The notes beneath the pieces were generated by a model. That model ran no database searches and was not told where the DNA came from. It saw only the letters and a list, made by a program, of their open reading frames with translations. This document shows positions 1 through 6,686 of a DNA stretch of 7,938 bases, one piece after another (the first letter of the stretch is position 1; the number at the start of each line of letters is the position of its first letter). The position numbers and the translations under genes are program-made. This DNA is from Desulfuromonadales bacterium (GTDB lineage Bacteria > Desulfobacterota > Desulfuromonadia > Desulfuromonadales > BM103), in the NCBI GenBank assembly GCA_030640215.1, contig DAOWJU010000008.1, positions 1 to 7,938 of the forward strand, written 5' to 3'.

Positions 1-612
1 AAGCAGACGGCCAAGAGCCACCTGGGCTGTGGGTTGATGATGACGGGTTGACAGCTCGGCCTCTGGTTTTTCTCCAGCTTGCAGCAAGTGCAAGGCCAGG
101 GCGCTGTCACCCAGCGTTCCAGAGACCATGATCAGGTCGCCGGGCTGCGCGCCGTCACGCCCGATGGCCTGAGATGCTGGAGCGCTGCCCTCGATGGTGA
201 CTGAAATCATCCACGGACCTGGGCTACGACAGGTGTCGCCACCAACGAGCGTCACATTATAACGCTCAGCTTCGGCGAGGGCCCCTTTGGTAAACCCGTA
301 AATATCGTCCAGATCAGTTTCACCTGGGCAGGCCAGGCCAAGATAAAGATAACGAGGAGTGCCGCCCATGGCGGCAATGTCGCTCAGGTTGACGGCCACA
401 GCTTTGTGGCCAAGTGCCTCGCAATCGGTCCAGTTATGGCGAAAGTGAACATCTTCGATGAGCAGGTCGGTTGAGGTCAGCAGATGATGACCATCAGGCA
501 AGCTGAGTACGGCAGCATCATCGCCGATACCACGATGAACCCCGGCACCATTAACGACCTGTTGGCGGATGCGATCAATCAGTTTGAATTCACCCAGATC
601 CTGTAGTTTCAA
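1..612 (-). CDS. thiL: Thiamine-monophosphate kinase ThiL, N-terminal 204 residues (runs off left edge)
   Basis: ThiL phosphorylates thiamine monophosphate to thiamine diphosphate with ATP in the cytoplasm, the last step of thiamine cofactor synthesis. Reading leftward, the protein begins LKLQDLGEFKLIDRI and shows the family landmarks in order: GIGDDAAV near residue 28 (metal/ATP site), STDLLIEDVHF near 47, the very characteristic AVNLSDIAAMGG near 75, VGGDT near 123, and PGDLIMVSGTLGDSA near 157. The family is usually about 310-340 residues, so roughly the last third lies outside the window. I chose the TTG at 612-610 because no ATG or GTG lies in frame nearby upstream, a purine-rich AGGGGCGG sits just ahead of it, and the alignment starts there as in other ThiL proteins. 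The gene has its own promoter candidate in the 109-bp gap after the NRDE gene. The family call is secure; the exact start is less certain. Confidence 0.93.
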   Translation of the reverse strand, partial: MKLQDLGEFKLIDRIRQQVVNGAGVHRGIGDDAAVLSLPDGHHLLTSTDLLIEDVHFRHNWTDCEALGHKAVAVNLSDIAAMGGTPRYLYLGLACPGETDLDDIYGFTKGALAEAERYNVTLVGGDTCRSPGPWMISVTIEGSAPASQAIGRDGAQPGDLIMVSGTLGDSALALHLLQAGEKPEAELSTRHHQPTAQVALGRLL

Positions 613-651
613 ATGTTCCGCCCCTGATTCTATGATTAATGATAACGTTTT

Positions 652-680
652 ATTTTCATTCAAGAAATTTCTTCTGTCAA
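652..680 (-). promoter_or_regulatory. Predicted sigma-70 promoter for thiL with a palindrome in the spacer
   Basis: On the minus strand a perfect -35 (TTGACA, 680-675) is followed after 17 bases by GAAAAT (657-652), a 4/6 match to the -10 consensus. This would start RNA near 645, about 33 bases before the thiL TTG. The spacer contains the perfect 12-bp palindrome AAGAAATTTCTT (662-673). A repressor bound there would block polymerase, but no regulator can be named from sequence alone. Confidence 0.5.
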
Positions 681-721
681 GCAAACTTACAGAGTGTCCA
701 CACAGAAGTTCCAGATGGGTG

Positions 722-1486
722 TTACGACTGCCAGGAGAACTCGCTGGTATCCCATGATTGCGGTTCATCTGTGAAGCGCCGTTCAACAAATCGGTGGCAC
801 CCATCTGAGTCAGTTGTCAAAAGTGTCGAGCAGCGCGTACCGTAGCTCTGCATGGTGATAAAAGTTGCTGACAATGCGCGTTCCCATTTGAGCGTGATGC
901 CGGTCTCCGGTAACTCCGCATCTGCTGCCAGGGTGGTGTCGGTAAGGAGGGTAAAAGCTGCTTTACGATTGAAGGGCGACTTGTCGAGCAGTTTTTTGAG
1001 CCCTTCTTTGCCGCGCACAACTTTTGGCCAGGGGGTGTCAAGCAAGTGATTACTCAGACCGTAAACACCAGGCTGCAAACATCTGCTGGCAGCTTGACGG
1101 TTTGAACTATACCAGAGCTCCCGGCCATCACCGAGCAGCAGGTTGTAACCAGCAAAGTCCTCAGAGGTCACCTTAATGCTGGCAAGAAAGTCTGCAGGCG
1201 ATAAAATTCCCAAGAGATAGTCGCGTACCAGCCAGCCGCGTGATTTACTGCTGTGATTGTCCTTATCCCTGACCCCTTCGCGGATATTGGTTACTGTTGC
1301 CCAACGACCATTACGGACACCAAACCAAGTGCCTCCGGAGACCAGATCACGCCCGGCAATCATCCCCGGGGTTTCGTTCCAACGTGCGGCGGCAGCCGTC
1401 GGACGGGCGTAGAACTCGTCACGGTTAGCCAGCACCAACAGCGGCATCTGTTCAGTCATTTGATGAGCGATCAGGATCAGGCACAT
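722..1486 (-). CDS. NRDE family protein (TANGO2-like, DUF833)
   Basis: This 254-residue protein is a full-length member of the NRDE/TANGO2 family. The visible signatures are Cys at position 2 (MCLILIAH), NRDEF at residues 21-25, GRDLVSGGTWFG at 45-56 and TNIRE at 66-70. The family resembles N-terminal-nucleophile hydrolases, with Cys2 as the presumed nucleophile. The human homologue TANGO2 is linked to heme or lipid handling, but the biochemical role of the bacterial proteins is not settled, so I assign none. The protein has no signal peptide or membrane segment and should be cytoplasmic. The ATG at 1486 is preceded by AAGGATT at suitable spacing. The gene lies upstream of thiL on the same strand with a 109-bp gap, and it is divergent from aapJ. 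I saw no convincing promoter for it in the divergent region. Confidence 0.9.
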   Translation of the reverse strand: MCLILIAHQMTEQMPLLVLANRDEFYARPTAAAARWNETPGMIAGRDLVSGGTWFGVRNGRWATVTNIREGVRDKDNHSSKSRGWLVRDYLLGILSPADFLASIKVTSEDFAGYNLLLGDGRELWYSSNRQAASRCLQPGVYGLSNHLLDTPWPKVVRGKEGLKKLLDKSPFNRKAAFTLLTDTTLAADAELPETGITLKWERALSATFITMQSYGTRCSTLLTTDSDGCHRFVERRFTDEPQSWDTSEFSWQS

Positions 1487-1592
1487 CGATTGAATCCTTA
1501 TGTTTAGAATCGTTGTACTCTGAGTTTGGCAGAATTGGGCGTTTTTGACAATCAGGATCAGGGAGGCAATATCATGATTCTGAAATGTTACG

Positions 1593-1682
1593 ATTCGGTA
1601 ATTGACAGGCTGGGGAGCACAAAGTATTATTTAATACGCTGTTTTATTCGTGCTGCGGTATCCATACCGAATGTAATTCATT
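1593..1682 (+). promoter_or_regulatory. Possible operator: repeated CGGTA half-sites around the aap promoter
   Basis: ATTCGGTA (1593-1600), just upstream of the -35 box, is repeated in inverted orientation as TACCGAAT (1665-1672) in the leader. A further inverted pair, CGGTAT (1656-1661) and ATACCG (1664-1669), is separated by two bases. This overlaps GAAT-GTA-ATTC (1669-1679), which resembles an ARG box with one base missing from the spacer. Half-sites on both sides of the core promoter suggest regulator binding or looping, but this is inference from pattern only. Confidence 0.35.
1602..1630 (+). promoter_or_regulatory. Predicted sigma-70 promoter of the aapJQMP operon
   Basis: TTGACA (1602-1607) is separated by exactly 17 bases from TATTAT (1625-1630), matching 6/6 and 5/6 positions of the consensus. 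The predicted RNA start is near 1637, leaving a leader of about 70 bases before aapJ. An upstream TTGACA (1545-1550) has only TATCAT (1570-1575) at a poor 19-base spacing and is a weaker second candidate. Confidence 0.7.
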
Positions 1683-1708
1683 AACCCTACAGATTTGGAG
1701 GTAAGCAA

Positions 1709-2728
1709 ATGAGACTGAGCAGACTGACCGTATTGGTAATAATTCTATCCTTGCTGGCCGCAGGCGTTGCATTCGCCGGAAAAGACCTTGATGCAGTCAA
1801 GAAAAAAGGTTTTATCCAGGCAGGTGTAAATGGTGGTGTTTTCGGTTTCGGTATGCCTGATTCCAAAGGCGTCTGGAAAGGGCTGGATGTTGACACCGCC
1901 CGTGCCTTTGCCGCAGCAATCTTTGGTGATGCCAGCAAAGTCAAGTTTACCCCTCTAACCGCCCAGCAGCGCTTCACCGCTCTGCAGTCGGGTGAAATAG
2001 ATGTCCTGACTCGTAACGCAACCCGCACCCTGAGTCGCGAAACCCAACTCGGCCTGAACTTTGTCACGGTCAACTACTATGATGGCCAAGGCTTCATGAT
2101 AGCGAAAAAACTTGGCGTGAAGAGCGCCAAGGATCTGGACGGCGCAACGGTCTGCGTCCTGCCGGGAACAACCACCGAGCAGAATGCCGCTGATTACTTC
2201 CGTTCCAACAACATGAAGTGGAACCCCGTGGTTATCGAGTCCACATCCGAACTGGCCAAAACTTTCTTCGCCGGTCGTTGTGACGTGCTGACCTCCGACG
2301 CCTCTCAATTGGCTGGAACCCGTGCGGTTGCTCCGAACCCAAATGATTATGCCATCATGCCTGAAATCATCTCCAAAGAGCCCTTGGCTCCTGCCGTGCG
2401 TCATGGCGACGACCAGTTCCGCGACATCGTTGACTTCGCCGTCCTGGCAATGATCAACGCTGAAGAGATGGGCATTACTTCCAAGAACGTCGACGCGAAG
2501 CTGAAGAGTAAAGACCCGATGGTACAACGTTTCCTCGGCGTCATCGAAGGTAACGGCAAGTCCCTCGGCCTCGACGAGAAATGGGCTTACAACATCATCA
2601 AGCAAGTCGGCAACTACGGTGAGATTTTCGAGCGCAACGTTGGCGTCAATACCACCCTCGGTATTGAGCGCGGGCTGAACGCACTCTGGACCAATGGCGG
2701 CCTGATGTACTCGCCTCCATTCAAGTAA
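1709..2728 (+). CDS. aapJ: General L-amino-acid ABC transporter, periplasmic binding protein AapJ/BztA
   Basis: This 339-residue solute-binding protein captures L-amino acids in the periplasm and delivers them to the AapQM channel. Residues 1-23 form a classic Sec signal peptide: RLSR, a hydrophobic run, then AFA with cleavage expected before Gly24. There is no lipobox cysteine. The mature part carries family 3 (amino-acid) hallmarks: VWKGLDVDTARAFAAAIFGD (56-73), RFTALQSGEIDVLTRN (88-103) and NYYDGQGFM (122-130). Cys149 and Cys191 flank the second-lobe region and may form a disulfide. GTTTE (153-157) and Asp197 lie where related proteins contact the ligand's backbone groups (inference). The length equals that of Rhizobium AapJ (about 340). 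GGAGG at 1697-1701 sits 7 bases before the ATG. It is the first gene of the operon, directly behind a strong promoter, and a hairpin follows it. Confidence 0.95.
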   Translation: MRLSRLTVLVIILSLLAAGVAFAGKDLDAVKKKGFIQAGVNGGVFGFGMPDSKGVWKGLDVDTARAFAAAIFGDASKVKFTPLTAQQRFTALQSGEIDVLTRNATRTLSRETQLGLNFVTVNYYDGQGFMIAKKLGVKSAKDLDGATVCVLPGTTTEQNAADYFRSNNMKWNPVVIESTSELAKTFFAGRCDVLTSDASQLAGTRAVAPNPNDYAIMPEIISKEPLAPAVRHGDDQFRDIVDFAVLAMINAEEMGITSKNVDAKLKSKDPMVQRFLGVIEGNGKSLGLDEKWAYNIIKQVGNYGEIFERNVGVNTTLGIERGLNALWTNGGLMYSPPFK

Positions 2729-2741
2729 TCGTTTGTACTTC

Positions 2742-2778
2742 AATCAAGGGAGGTGTCAGCTGTGGCACCTCCCTGATT
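2742..2778 (+). terminator. Strong hairpin between aapJ and aapQ (attenuator or mRNA-stabilising structure)
   Basis: GGGAGGTG (2748-2755) pairs with CACCTCCC (2766-2773), and AATCA (2742-2746) pairs with TGATT (2774-2778). The result is a 13-bp stem with one bulged A (2747) and a 10-base loop. It begins 14 bases after the aapJ stop. The 3' side is only A/T-rich (ATTTAA), without a true U-run, so full termination is unlikely. Hairpins in this position commonly let the binding protein be made in excess over the membrane subunits. Confidence 0.75.
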
Positions 2779-2834
2779 ATTTAATGCAATCTGTGCCCGC
2801 CGAATCAATTACACAATAAGATAATGGAGCAACT

Positions 2835-4034
2835 GTGAAGAAAGACCCCTCCATTGCGACTGACACCGAGCTGCTGCCGAGTGCCGTCCCTGCTTGGCGT
2901 GATCCCGCTAAACGGGCCATCGTATTCCAGGTTGCCGCGCTGTTGCTGGTCGCAGCTGTCAGCTATTATCTCTATTCCAACACGCAGTCCAACCTGGAGC
3001 GGCAGTCGATAGCGACCGGCTTCGGTTTCCTCGACATGGAAGCCGGCTTCGAGATTGGCGAGTCAGTTGTTGAGTATTCTGCCGCTGACAGCTATGCCGA
3101 TGCCCTGTTGGTTGGCGCTCTCAACACCATAAAGGTTTCCTTTATTGGCGTCATCCTCACCATTATTCTCGGCACGGTGGTTGGTGTCGCACGGCTCTCC
3201 AGCAACTGGCTGATATCGAAACTGGCTGCTGGCTACATAGAGGTCATGCAGAATATTCCGGTGTTGCTGCAGCTCTTTTTCTGGTACGCAATTTTTTACG
3301 AATCTTTCCCCTCGCCTCGCCAGGCGCTCAATCCTTTCGAAGGGGTTTTCCTCTGTAATCGTGGCCTTATTTTCGGTGTTCCTGAATCGCATGCGGTGCA
3401 TGGGACCATGGCTTGGGCCTTCGTTGCGGCATTAGCAATCGGCTGGCTTCTAAACCGTTGGGGCCGACGCAGACAGGCAGAGACCGGACAGATCTTTCCA
3501 GCGGTCCGAGTCACCCTGGCACTCGGCATAGTCTTGCCATTACTGGCGTGGGTTTTCGCTGGCTCTCCAACCGCCATGGACATACCGGAACTGCGCGGAT
3601 TCAATTTCACAGGTGGGGTAACAGTCAGCCCGGAATTCAGCGCTCTGTTACTTGGACTGGTATTTTACACCGCGGCATTTGTCGCCGAGATCGTACGAGC
3701 TGGCATTCAGTCCGTTAGCCGTGGACAGGTTGAAGCGGCCATGGCGGTCGGTTTACGACCTGGGCAGGTCCTGCACCTGGTGATTTTACCCCAGGCGCTG
3801 CGCGTGATCATTCCGCCCCTGACCAGCCAGATGCTCAACCTGACCAAAAACAGTTCCCTGGCGATCGCCATCGGTTATGCAGATTTTGTGGCCGTAACCA
3901 ACACCACCATCAATCAGACCGGACAGGCGATTGAAGGGGTGGCGCTGATCATGCTCATCTACCTCTCCTTCAGCCTGTCGACCTCTTTGTTTATGAACTG
4001 GTACAACAAAAAGATGGCCCTGGTGGAGAGATGA
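2835..4034 (+). CDS. aapQ: General L-amino-acid ABC transporter, permease AapQ/BztB
   Basis: This 399-residue inner-membrane permease of the HisMQ type forms half of the translocation channel with AapM. The first membrane segment is around residues 28-47. It is followed by a long periplasmic stretch (about 48-95) and then the conserved permease core, with LLVGALNTIKVSFIG near 92-106 and VMQNIPVLLQLFFWYAIFYE near 137-156. A large insert between core helices, typical of AapQ/BztB, contains two more hydrophobic stretches. The ATPase-contacting EAA loop is AEIVRAGIQSVSRGQVEAAM (near 284-303), followed by ILPQALRVIIPP. The start is GTG at 2835, with GGAG at 2826-2829 five bases ahead. The only nearby ATG (2824) opens a four-residue frame that ends at TGA overlapping this GTG. 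Its stop is four bases before aapM, which implies coupled translation. Confidence 0.94.
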   Translation: MKKDPSIATDTELLPSAVPAWRDPAKRAIVFQVAALLLVAAVSYYLYSNTQSNLERQSIATGFGFLDMEAGFEIGESVVEYSAADSYADALLVGALNTIKVSFIGVILTIILGTVVGVARLSSNWLISKLAAGYIEVMQNIPVLLQLFFWYAIFYESFPSPRQALNPFEGVFLCNRGLIFGVPESHAVHGTMAWAFVAALAIGWLLNRWGRRRQAETGQIFPAVRVTLALGIVLPLLAWVFAGSPTAMDIPELRGFNFTGGVTVSPEFSALLLGLVFYTAAFVAEIVRAGIQSVSRGQVEAAMAVGLRPGQVLHLVILPQALRVIIPPLTSQMLNLTKNSSLAIAIGYADFVAVTNTTINQTGQAIEGVALIMLIYLSFSLSTSLFMNWYNKKMALVER

Positions 4035-4038
4035 TCAT

Positions 4039-5133
4039 ATGAGCGCACCGAACACACCTCCATCCCGAGAATATCTCAAGCCACCGGTCACTGAAGTCGG
4101 TGTCCTTGGTTGGCTGCGTACCAATCTGTTCAACACCTGGTACAACTCGCTCTTGACGGTGTCGGTCATGCTGATACTTTTACAGGTTGTGCCGCCATTC
4201 TTCAGTTGGGCCTTTATCGACAGTGTCTGGAATACTCCCTCCGAGGCCTGTCGTGACATCGACGGTGCCTGCTGGTCAGTCATCCCGCAAAACATCAGCT
4301 TTATCCTTTTCGGCTTTTTCCCGGACGGCGAACAGTGGCGTCCCGGAAGTGCCATGCTGTTACTGCTCGGCCTGGTCTTTTACTCCAAGAACAGCAAACA
4401 TTGGAAAAAATCCCTTGGCGTCTACTGGCTGATTGGCCTGGTTGTCATGGGCACCTTGATGTACGGCGGTGTCTTCGGCATGCAGGTGGTTGAAACTGCA
4501 CAGTGGAGTGGCCTGCCACTGACCTTCATGCTCTCCTTCTTCGGCATGGTGGCAGCGTATCCGCTCGGCGTAGTGCTGGCTCTTGGTCGTCAATCAAGGA
4601 TGCCTGCGATCAAGACCCTCTGTGTGGTTTACATCGAGATGATTCGCGGTGTGCCACTGATCAGCCTGCTCTTCATGTCTTCAATCATGTTCCCGCTCTT
4701 CCTGCCAGAAGGCGTGACGATTGACAAGGTCCTGCGCGCCCAGGTTGCCATCATCCTCTTTACCGCCGCTTATATCGCCGAGGTGGTCCGTGGTGGTCTT
4801 CAAGCGATGCCGCGCGGTCAGTTCGAAGCTGCCGACTCTCTGGGCTTAAATTACAATCAAACGATGCGCTTGATTATCCTGCCACAGGCGCTGAAGATAG
4901 TGATCCCACCGTCTCTGGGCATCCTCCTCTCGGCCTTCAAAGACACCTCTCTGGTGGTCATCATAGCTCTCTATGATGTCTTGAAGACGACCAAGGTCAC
5001 CCTTTCGAATCCCAAATGGACCGCCTATTCAACCGAGGCCTACATTTTTCTGGCGGTCCTTTACTTTATCTGTTGCTACGCCATGTCGAGCTATAGTCGA
5101 AAACTCGAGAAAACACTACACACAGGTCGCTGA
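4039..5133 (+). CDS. aapM: General L-amino-acid ABC transporter, permease AapM/BztC
   Basis: This 364-residue inner-membrane permease partners AapQ. The N-terminal part has a hydrophobic segment near residues 38-60. It is followed by a periplasmic region carrying the AapM-like pattern in which ACW (77-79) precedes FGFFPDGEQWRP, and then two further membrane segments. The conserved core starts near LPLTFMLSFFGMVAAYPLGVVLALGR (about 159-184) and includes YIEMIRGVPLISLLFM (about 198-213). The EAA loop is AEVVRGGLQAMPRGQFEAAD near 249-268, followed by ILPQALKIVIPPSLG. The final helix is near 336-352 and the C-terminal tail is basic. The length agrees with Rhizobium AapM (about 380). GGAG at 4025-4028 inside the end of aapQ serves the ATG at 4039. 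The last codon and stop lie within the first unit of a 17-bp tandem repeat, so the repeat may have grown from, or up to, the gene end. Confidence 0.94.
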   Translation: MSAPNTPPSREYLKPPVTEVGVLGWLRTNLFNTWYNSLLTVSVMLILLQVVPPFFSWAFIDSVWNTPSEACRDIDGACWSVIPQNISFILFGFFPDGEQWRPGSAMLLLLGLVFYSKNSKHWKKSLGVYWLIGLVVMGTLMYGGVFGMQVVETAQWSGLPLTFMLSFFGMVAAYPLGVVLALGRQSRMPAIKTLCVVYIEMIRGVPLISLLFMSSIMFPLFLPEGVTIDKVLRAQVAIILFTAAYIAEVVRGGLQAMPRGQFEAADSLGLNYNQTMRLIILPQALKIVIPPSLGILLSAFKDTSLVVIIALYDVLKTTKVTLSNPKWTAYSTEAYIFLAVLYFICCYAMSSYSRKLEKTLHTGR

Positions 5134-5213
5134 GACACACACGGGGCGCTGACACGCACGGGACGCTAAGACGCACACGACACTAAGACGCACACGACAC
5201 TAAGACAAACGGG
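5129..5213. repeat. Tandem repeat of five 17-bp units in the aapM-aapP gap
   Basis: Five contiguous units start at 5129, 5146, 5163, 5180 and 5197, with consensus ACRCTAAGACGCACRSG. Units 3 and 4 differ at one position; units 1 and 2 are more diverged; the bases after 5213 keep only a trace of the pattern. Seventeen is not a multiple of three and the array is outside coding sequence except for the aapM end, so it is not a protein repeat. It separates aapM from aapP by 119 bp, whereas aapQ and aapM are 4 bp apart. Confidence 0.88.
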
Positions 5214-5252
5214 CCGCCGAGATTTGAGCAGGCCGGAACTTGAGAGAATTTT

Positions 5253-6023
5253 ATGAACGAGACTGAAAATCAAGTTGAGACCACGCCCGCTGGAGGGCTG
5301 ATCATCGAAGTCAACAGCATGCACAAGTGGTATGGTGATTTCCATGTGCTCAGCGACATCAACCTGCAGGTGAAGTCGCAAGAACGGATTGTCATCTGTG
5401 GCCCTTCTGGTTCTGGTAAATCAACTCTGATCCGCTGCATCAATCGACTGGAAGAGCATCAGCGTGGTCAGATCATCGTCAACGGTACCGAACTAACCAA
5501 CGATATTAAGAATATTGAGAAAGTGCGCGCGGAAGTCGGCATGGTTTTCCAGCATTTCAACCTTTTCCCCCACCTGACAATTGTCGAGAATCTGACCCTC
5601 GGCCCGATCTGGGTGCGCAAAACGCCGAAGAAAGAGGCCGATGAGATGGCGATGATGTACCTGGAAAAGGTGCATATTGCCGAGCAGGCAGAGAAATTCC
5701 CTGGGCAACTTTCCGGTGGTCAGCAGCAGCGCGTGGCAATTGCCCGGAGCCTCTGCATGAAACCGCAAGTCATGCTTTTTGATGAACCGACCTCAGCCCT
5801 TGACCCGGAGATGATCAAGGAAGTTCTCGATGTCATGATTGATCTGGCTGAGGAAGGGATGACCATGCTTGTGGTCACTCACGAGATGGGCTTTGCCAAG
5901 AGTGTTGCTGATCGGGTGATGTTCATGGATGAGGGCCAGGTCGTCGAAGAGAACAACCCACACGATTTCTTTGATAATCCGCAGCATGAGCGGACTAAAC
6001 TATTCTTGAGTCAGATCCTCTGA
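5253..6023 (+). CDS. aapP: General L-amino-acid ABC transporter, ATP-binding protein AapP/BztD
   Basis: This 256-residue cytoplasmic ATPase powers the AapQM permease. All nucleotide-binding motifs are present and intact: A-loop Tyr27 (WYGDF), Walker [10 protein letters not shown] at 50-58, Q-loop Gln100 ([10 protein letters not shown]), signature LSGGQ at 153-157, Walker B VMLFDEP at 173-179 with catalytic Glu178, D-loop SALD at 181-184 and switch His210 (VTHEMGF). The sequence is typical of the polar amino-acid family (GlnQ/HisP/AapP); the gene order gives the AapP assignment. The ATG at 5253 is preceded by only a weak GAGAG, and by the 17-bp repeat array that widens the gap from aapM. It may therefore be translated independently of aapM. 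It ends 24 bp from the stop of the convergent flavoprotein gene, and I see no clear terminator hairpin between them. Confidence 0.95.
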   Translation: MNETENQVETTPAGGLIIEVNSMHKWYGDFHVLSDINLQVKSQERIVICGPSGSGKSTLIRCINRLEEHQRGQIIVNGTELTNDIKNIEKVRAEVGMVFQHFNLFPHLTIVENLTLGPIWVRKTPKKEADEMAMMYLEKVHIAEQAEKFPGQLSGGQQQRVAIARSLCMKPQVMLFDEPTSALDPEMIKEVLDVMIDLAEEGMTMLVVTHEMGFAKSVADRVMFMDEGQVVEENNPHDFFDNPQHERTKLFLSQIL

Positions 6024-6047
6024 CCTGCAAGCCCTTCATAGATGACA

Positions 6048-6686
6048 TCAGCGTATAAAGTTCATGTAGCTTTTCTCTTCTGGTGCGGGTGGTACAATTC
6101 TGCCTTTGCCGTTTTCTACAAGTTTCATCAGCCATGCCATGTTCTTCCCCAGCACCTGCATGATCTGTACGCCTTCTGCGTCTTGTTTCGCTTCCCCAGG
6201 GCTGGTTCCATGAATAACGTTCCAGTAGTTGGAAGTCGGCATCAACATCTCGGCATAACACAAAAAATTGTTCAGCTGGTTAAAGGCTGGCAAGCCTCCT
6301 GAGCGCCGCACCGCAACGACCGATGCGCCGACTTTATGCCGCATCATACCACCATTAGAACCACTGACATAAAAGGCCCGATCCAGAAACGACTTCATGG
6401 TCCCGGCCATCGCCGCGTAATGAACCGGAGAGCCCAGAATGATTCCATCCGCGTGTTTCATTTGCTGAATCCACTCATTGACGTCATCACCAGGCAACAC
6501 GCACCGTTCATCTTTATTTTCTCTGCACTGACCACAGGCGACACAACCTCTGATGGTTTTGTTGCCGACATGAATAATGTCCGTTTCAATACCCTCTTTC
6601 TCAAGTTCACCGGTTACCATTTTTATGGCATGGAAGGTGTTGCCTTCTTTCTTGGGACTGCCGTTAAATGCAACTGTTTTCATCAT
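6048..6686 (-). CDS. Flavodoxin-fold FMN protein with a four-cysteine cluster motif (iron-sulfur flavoprotein-like)
   Basis: This 212-residue cytoplasmic protein belongs to the NADPH-dependent FMN reductase/flavodoxin-like superfamily. FNGSPKKEGNT (7-17) is the FMN phosphate-binding loop, and ADGIILGSPVHYAAMAGTMKSFLDR (79-103) is the second conserved FMN-contacting segment. Cys48, Cys51, Cys54 and Cys62 form CX2CX2CX7C, close to the compact motif that holds a 4Fe-4S cluster in archaeal and anaerobic-bacterial iron-sulfur flavoproteins. A redox or electron-transfer role in an anaerobe is therefore likely, but the substrate is unknown. Two consecutive ATGs are possible. The first (6686) forms an ATGA overlap with the asparaginase stop and has AGAGG five bases ahead, so I prefer it. 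The gene is second in a two-gene unit and convergent to aapP. Confidence 0.85.
   Translation of the reverse strand: MMKTVAFNGSPKKEGNTFHAIKMVTGELEKEGIETDIIHVGNKTIRGCVACGQCRENKDERCVLPGDDVNEWIQQMKHADGIILGSPVHYAAMAGTMKSFLDRAFYVSGSNGGMMRHKVGASVVAVRRSGGLPAFNQLNNFLCYAEMLMPTSNYWNVIHGTSPGEAKQDAEGVQIMQVLGKNMAWLMKLVENGKGRIVPPAPEEKSYMNFIR

Noticed and set aside
634..660. Fur-box-like AT-rich stretch (TTAATGATAACG) near the thiL promoter
   Set aside because: Only the first half resembles the GATAAT triplet pattern; the second half does not match, so it is not reported as a site.
1526..1545. Possible sigma-54 promoter (TTTGGCAG) before aapJ
   Set aside because: The required TTGC element at the correct spacing is absent, while a good sigma-70 promoter is present downstream.
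1470..1562. 12-bp direct repeat ATCAGGATCAGG at 1470-1481 and 1551-1562
   Set aside because: One copy encodes the start of the NRDE protein, where the codons are constrained; the other is probably coincidence and has no flanking signs of mobility.
1955..2743. Long minus-strand open frame (262 codons) antisense to aapJ
   Set aside because: It mirrors aapJ codon bias, has no recognisable domain, and aapJ matches its family over its whole length.
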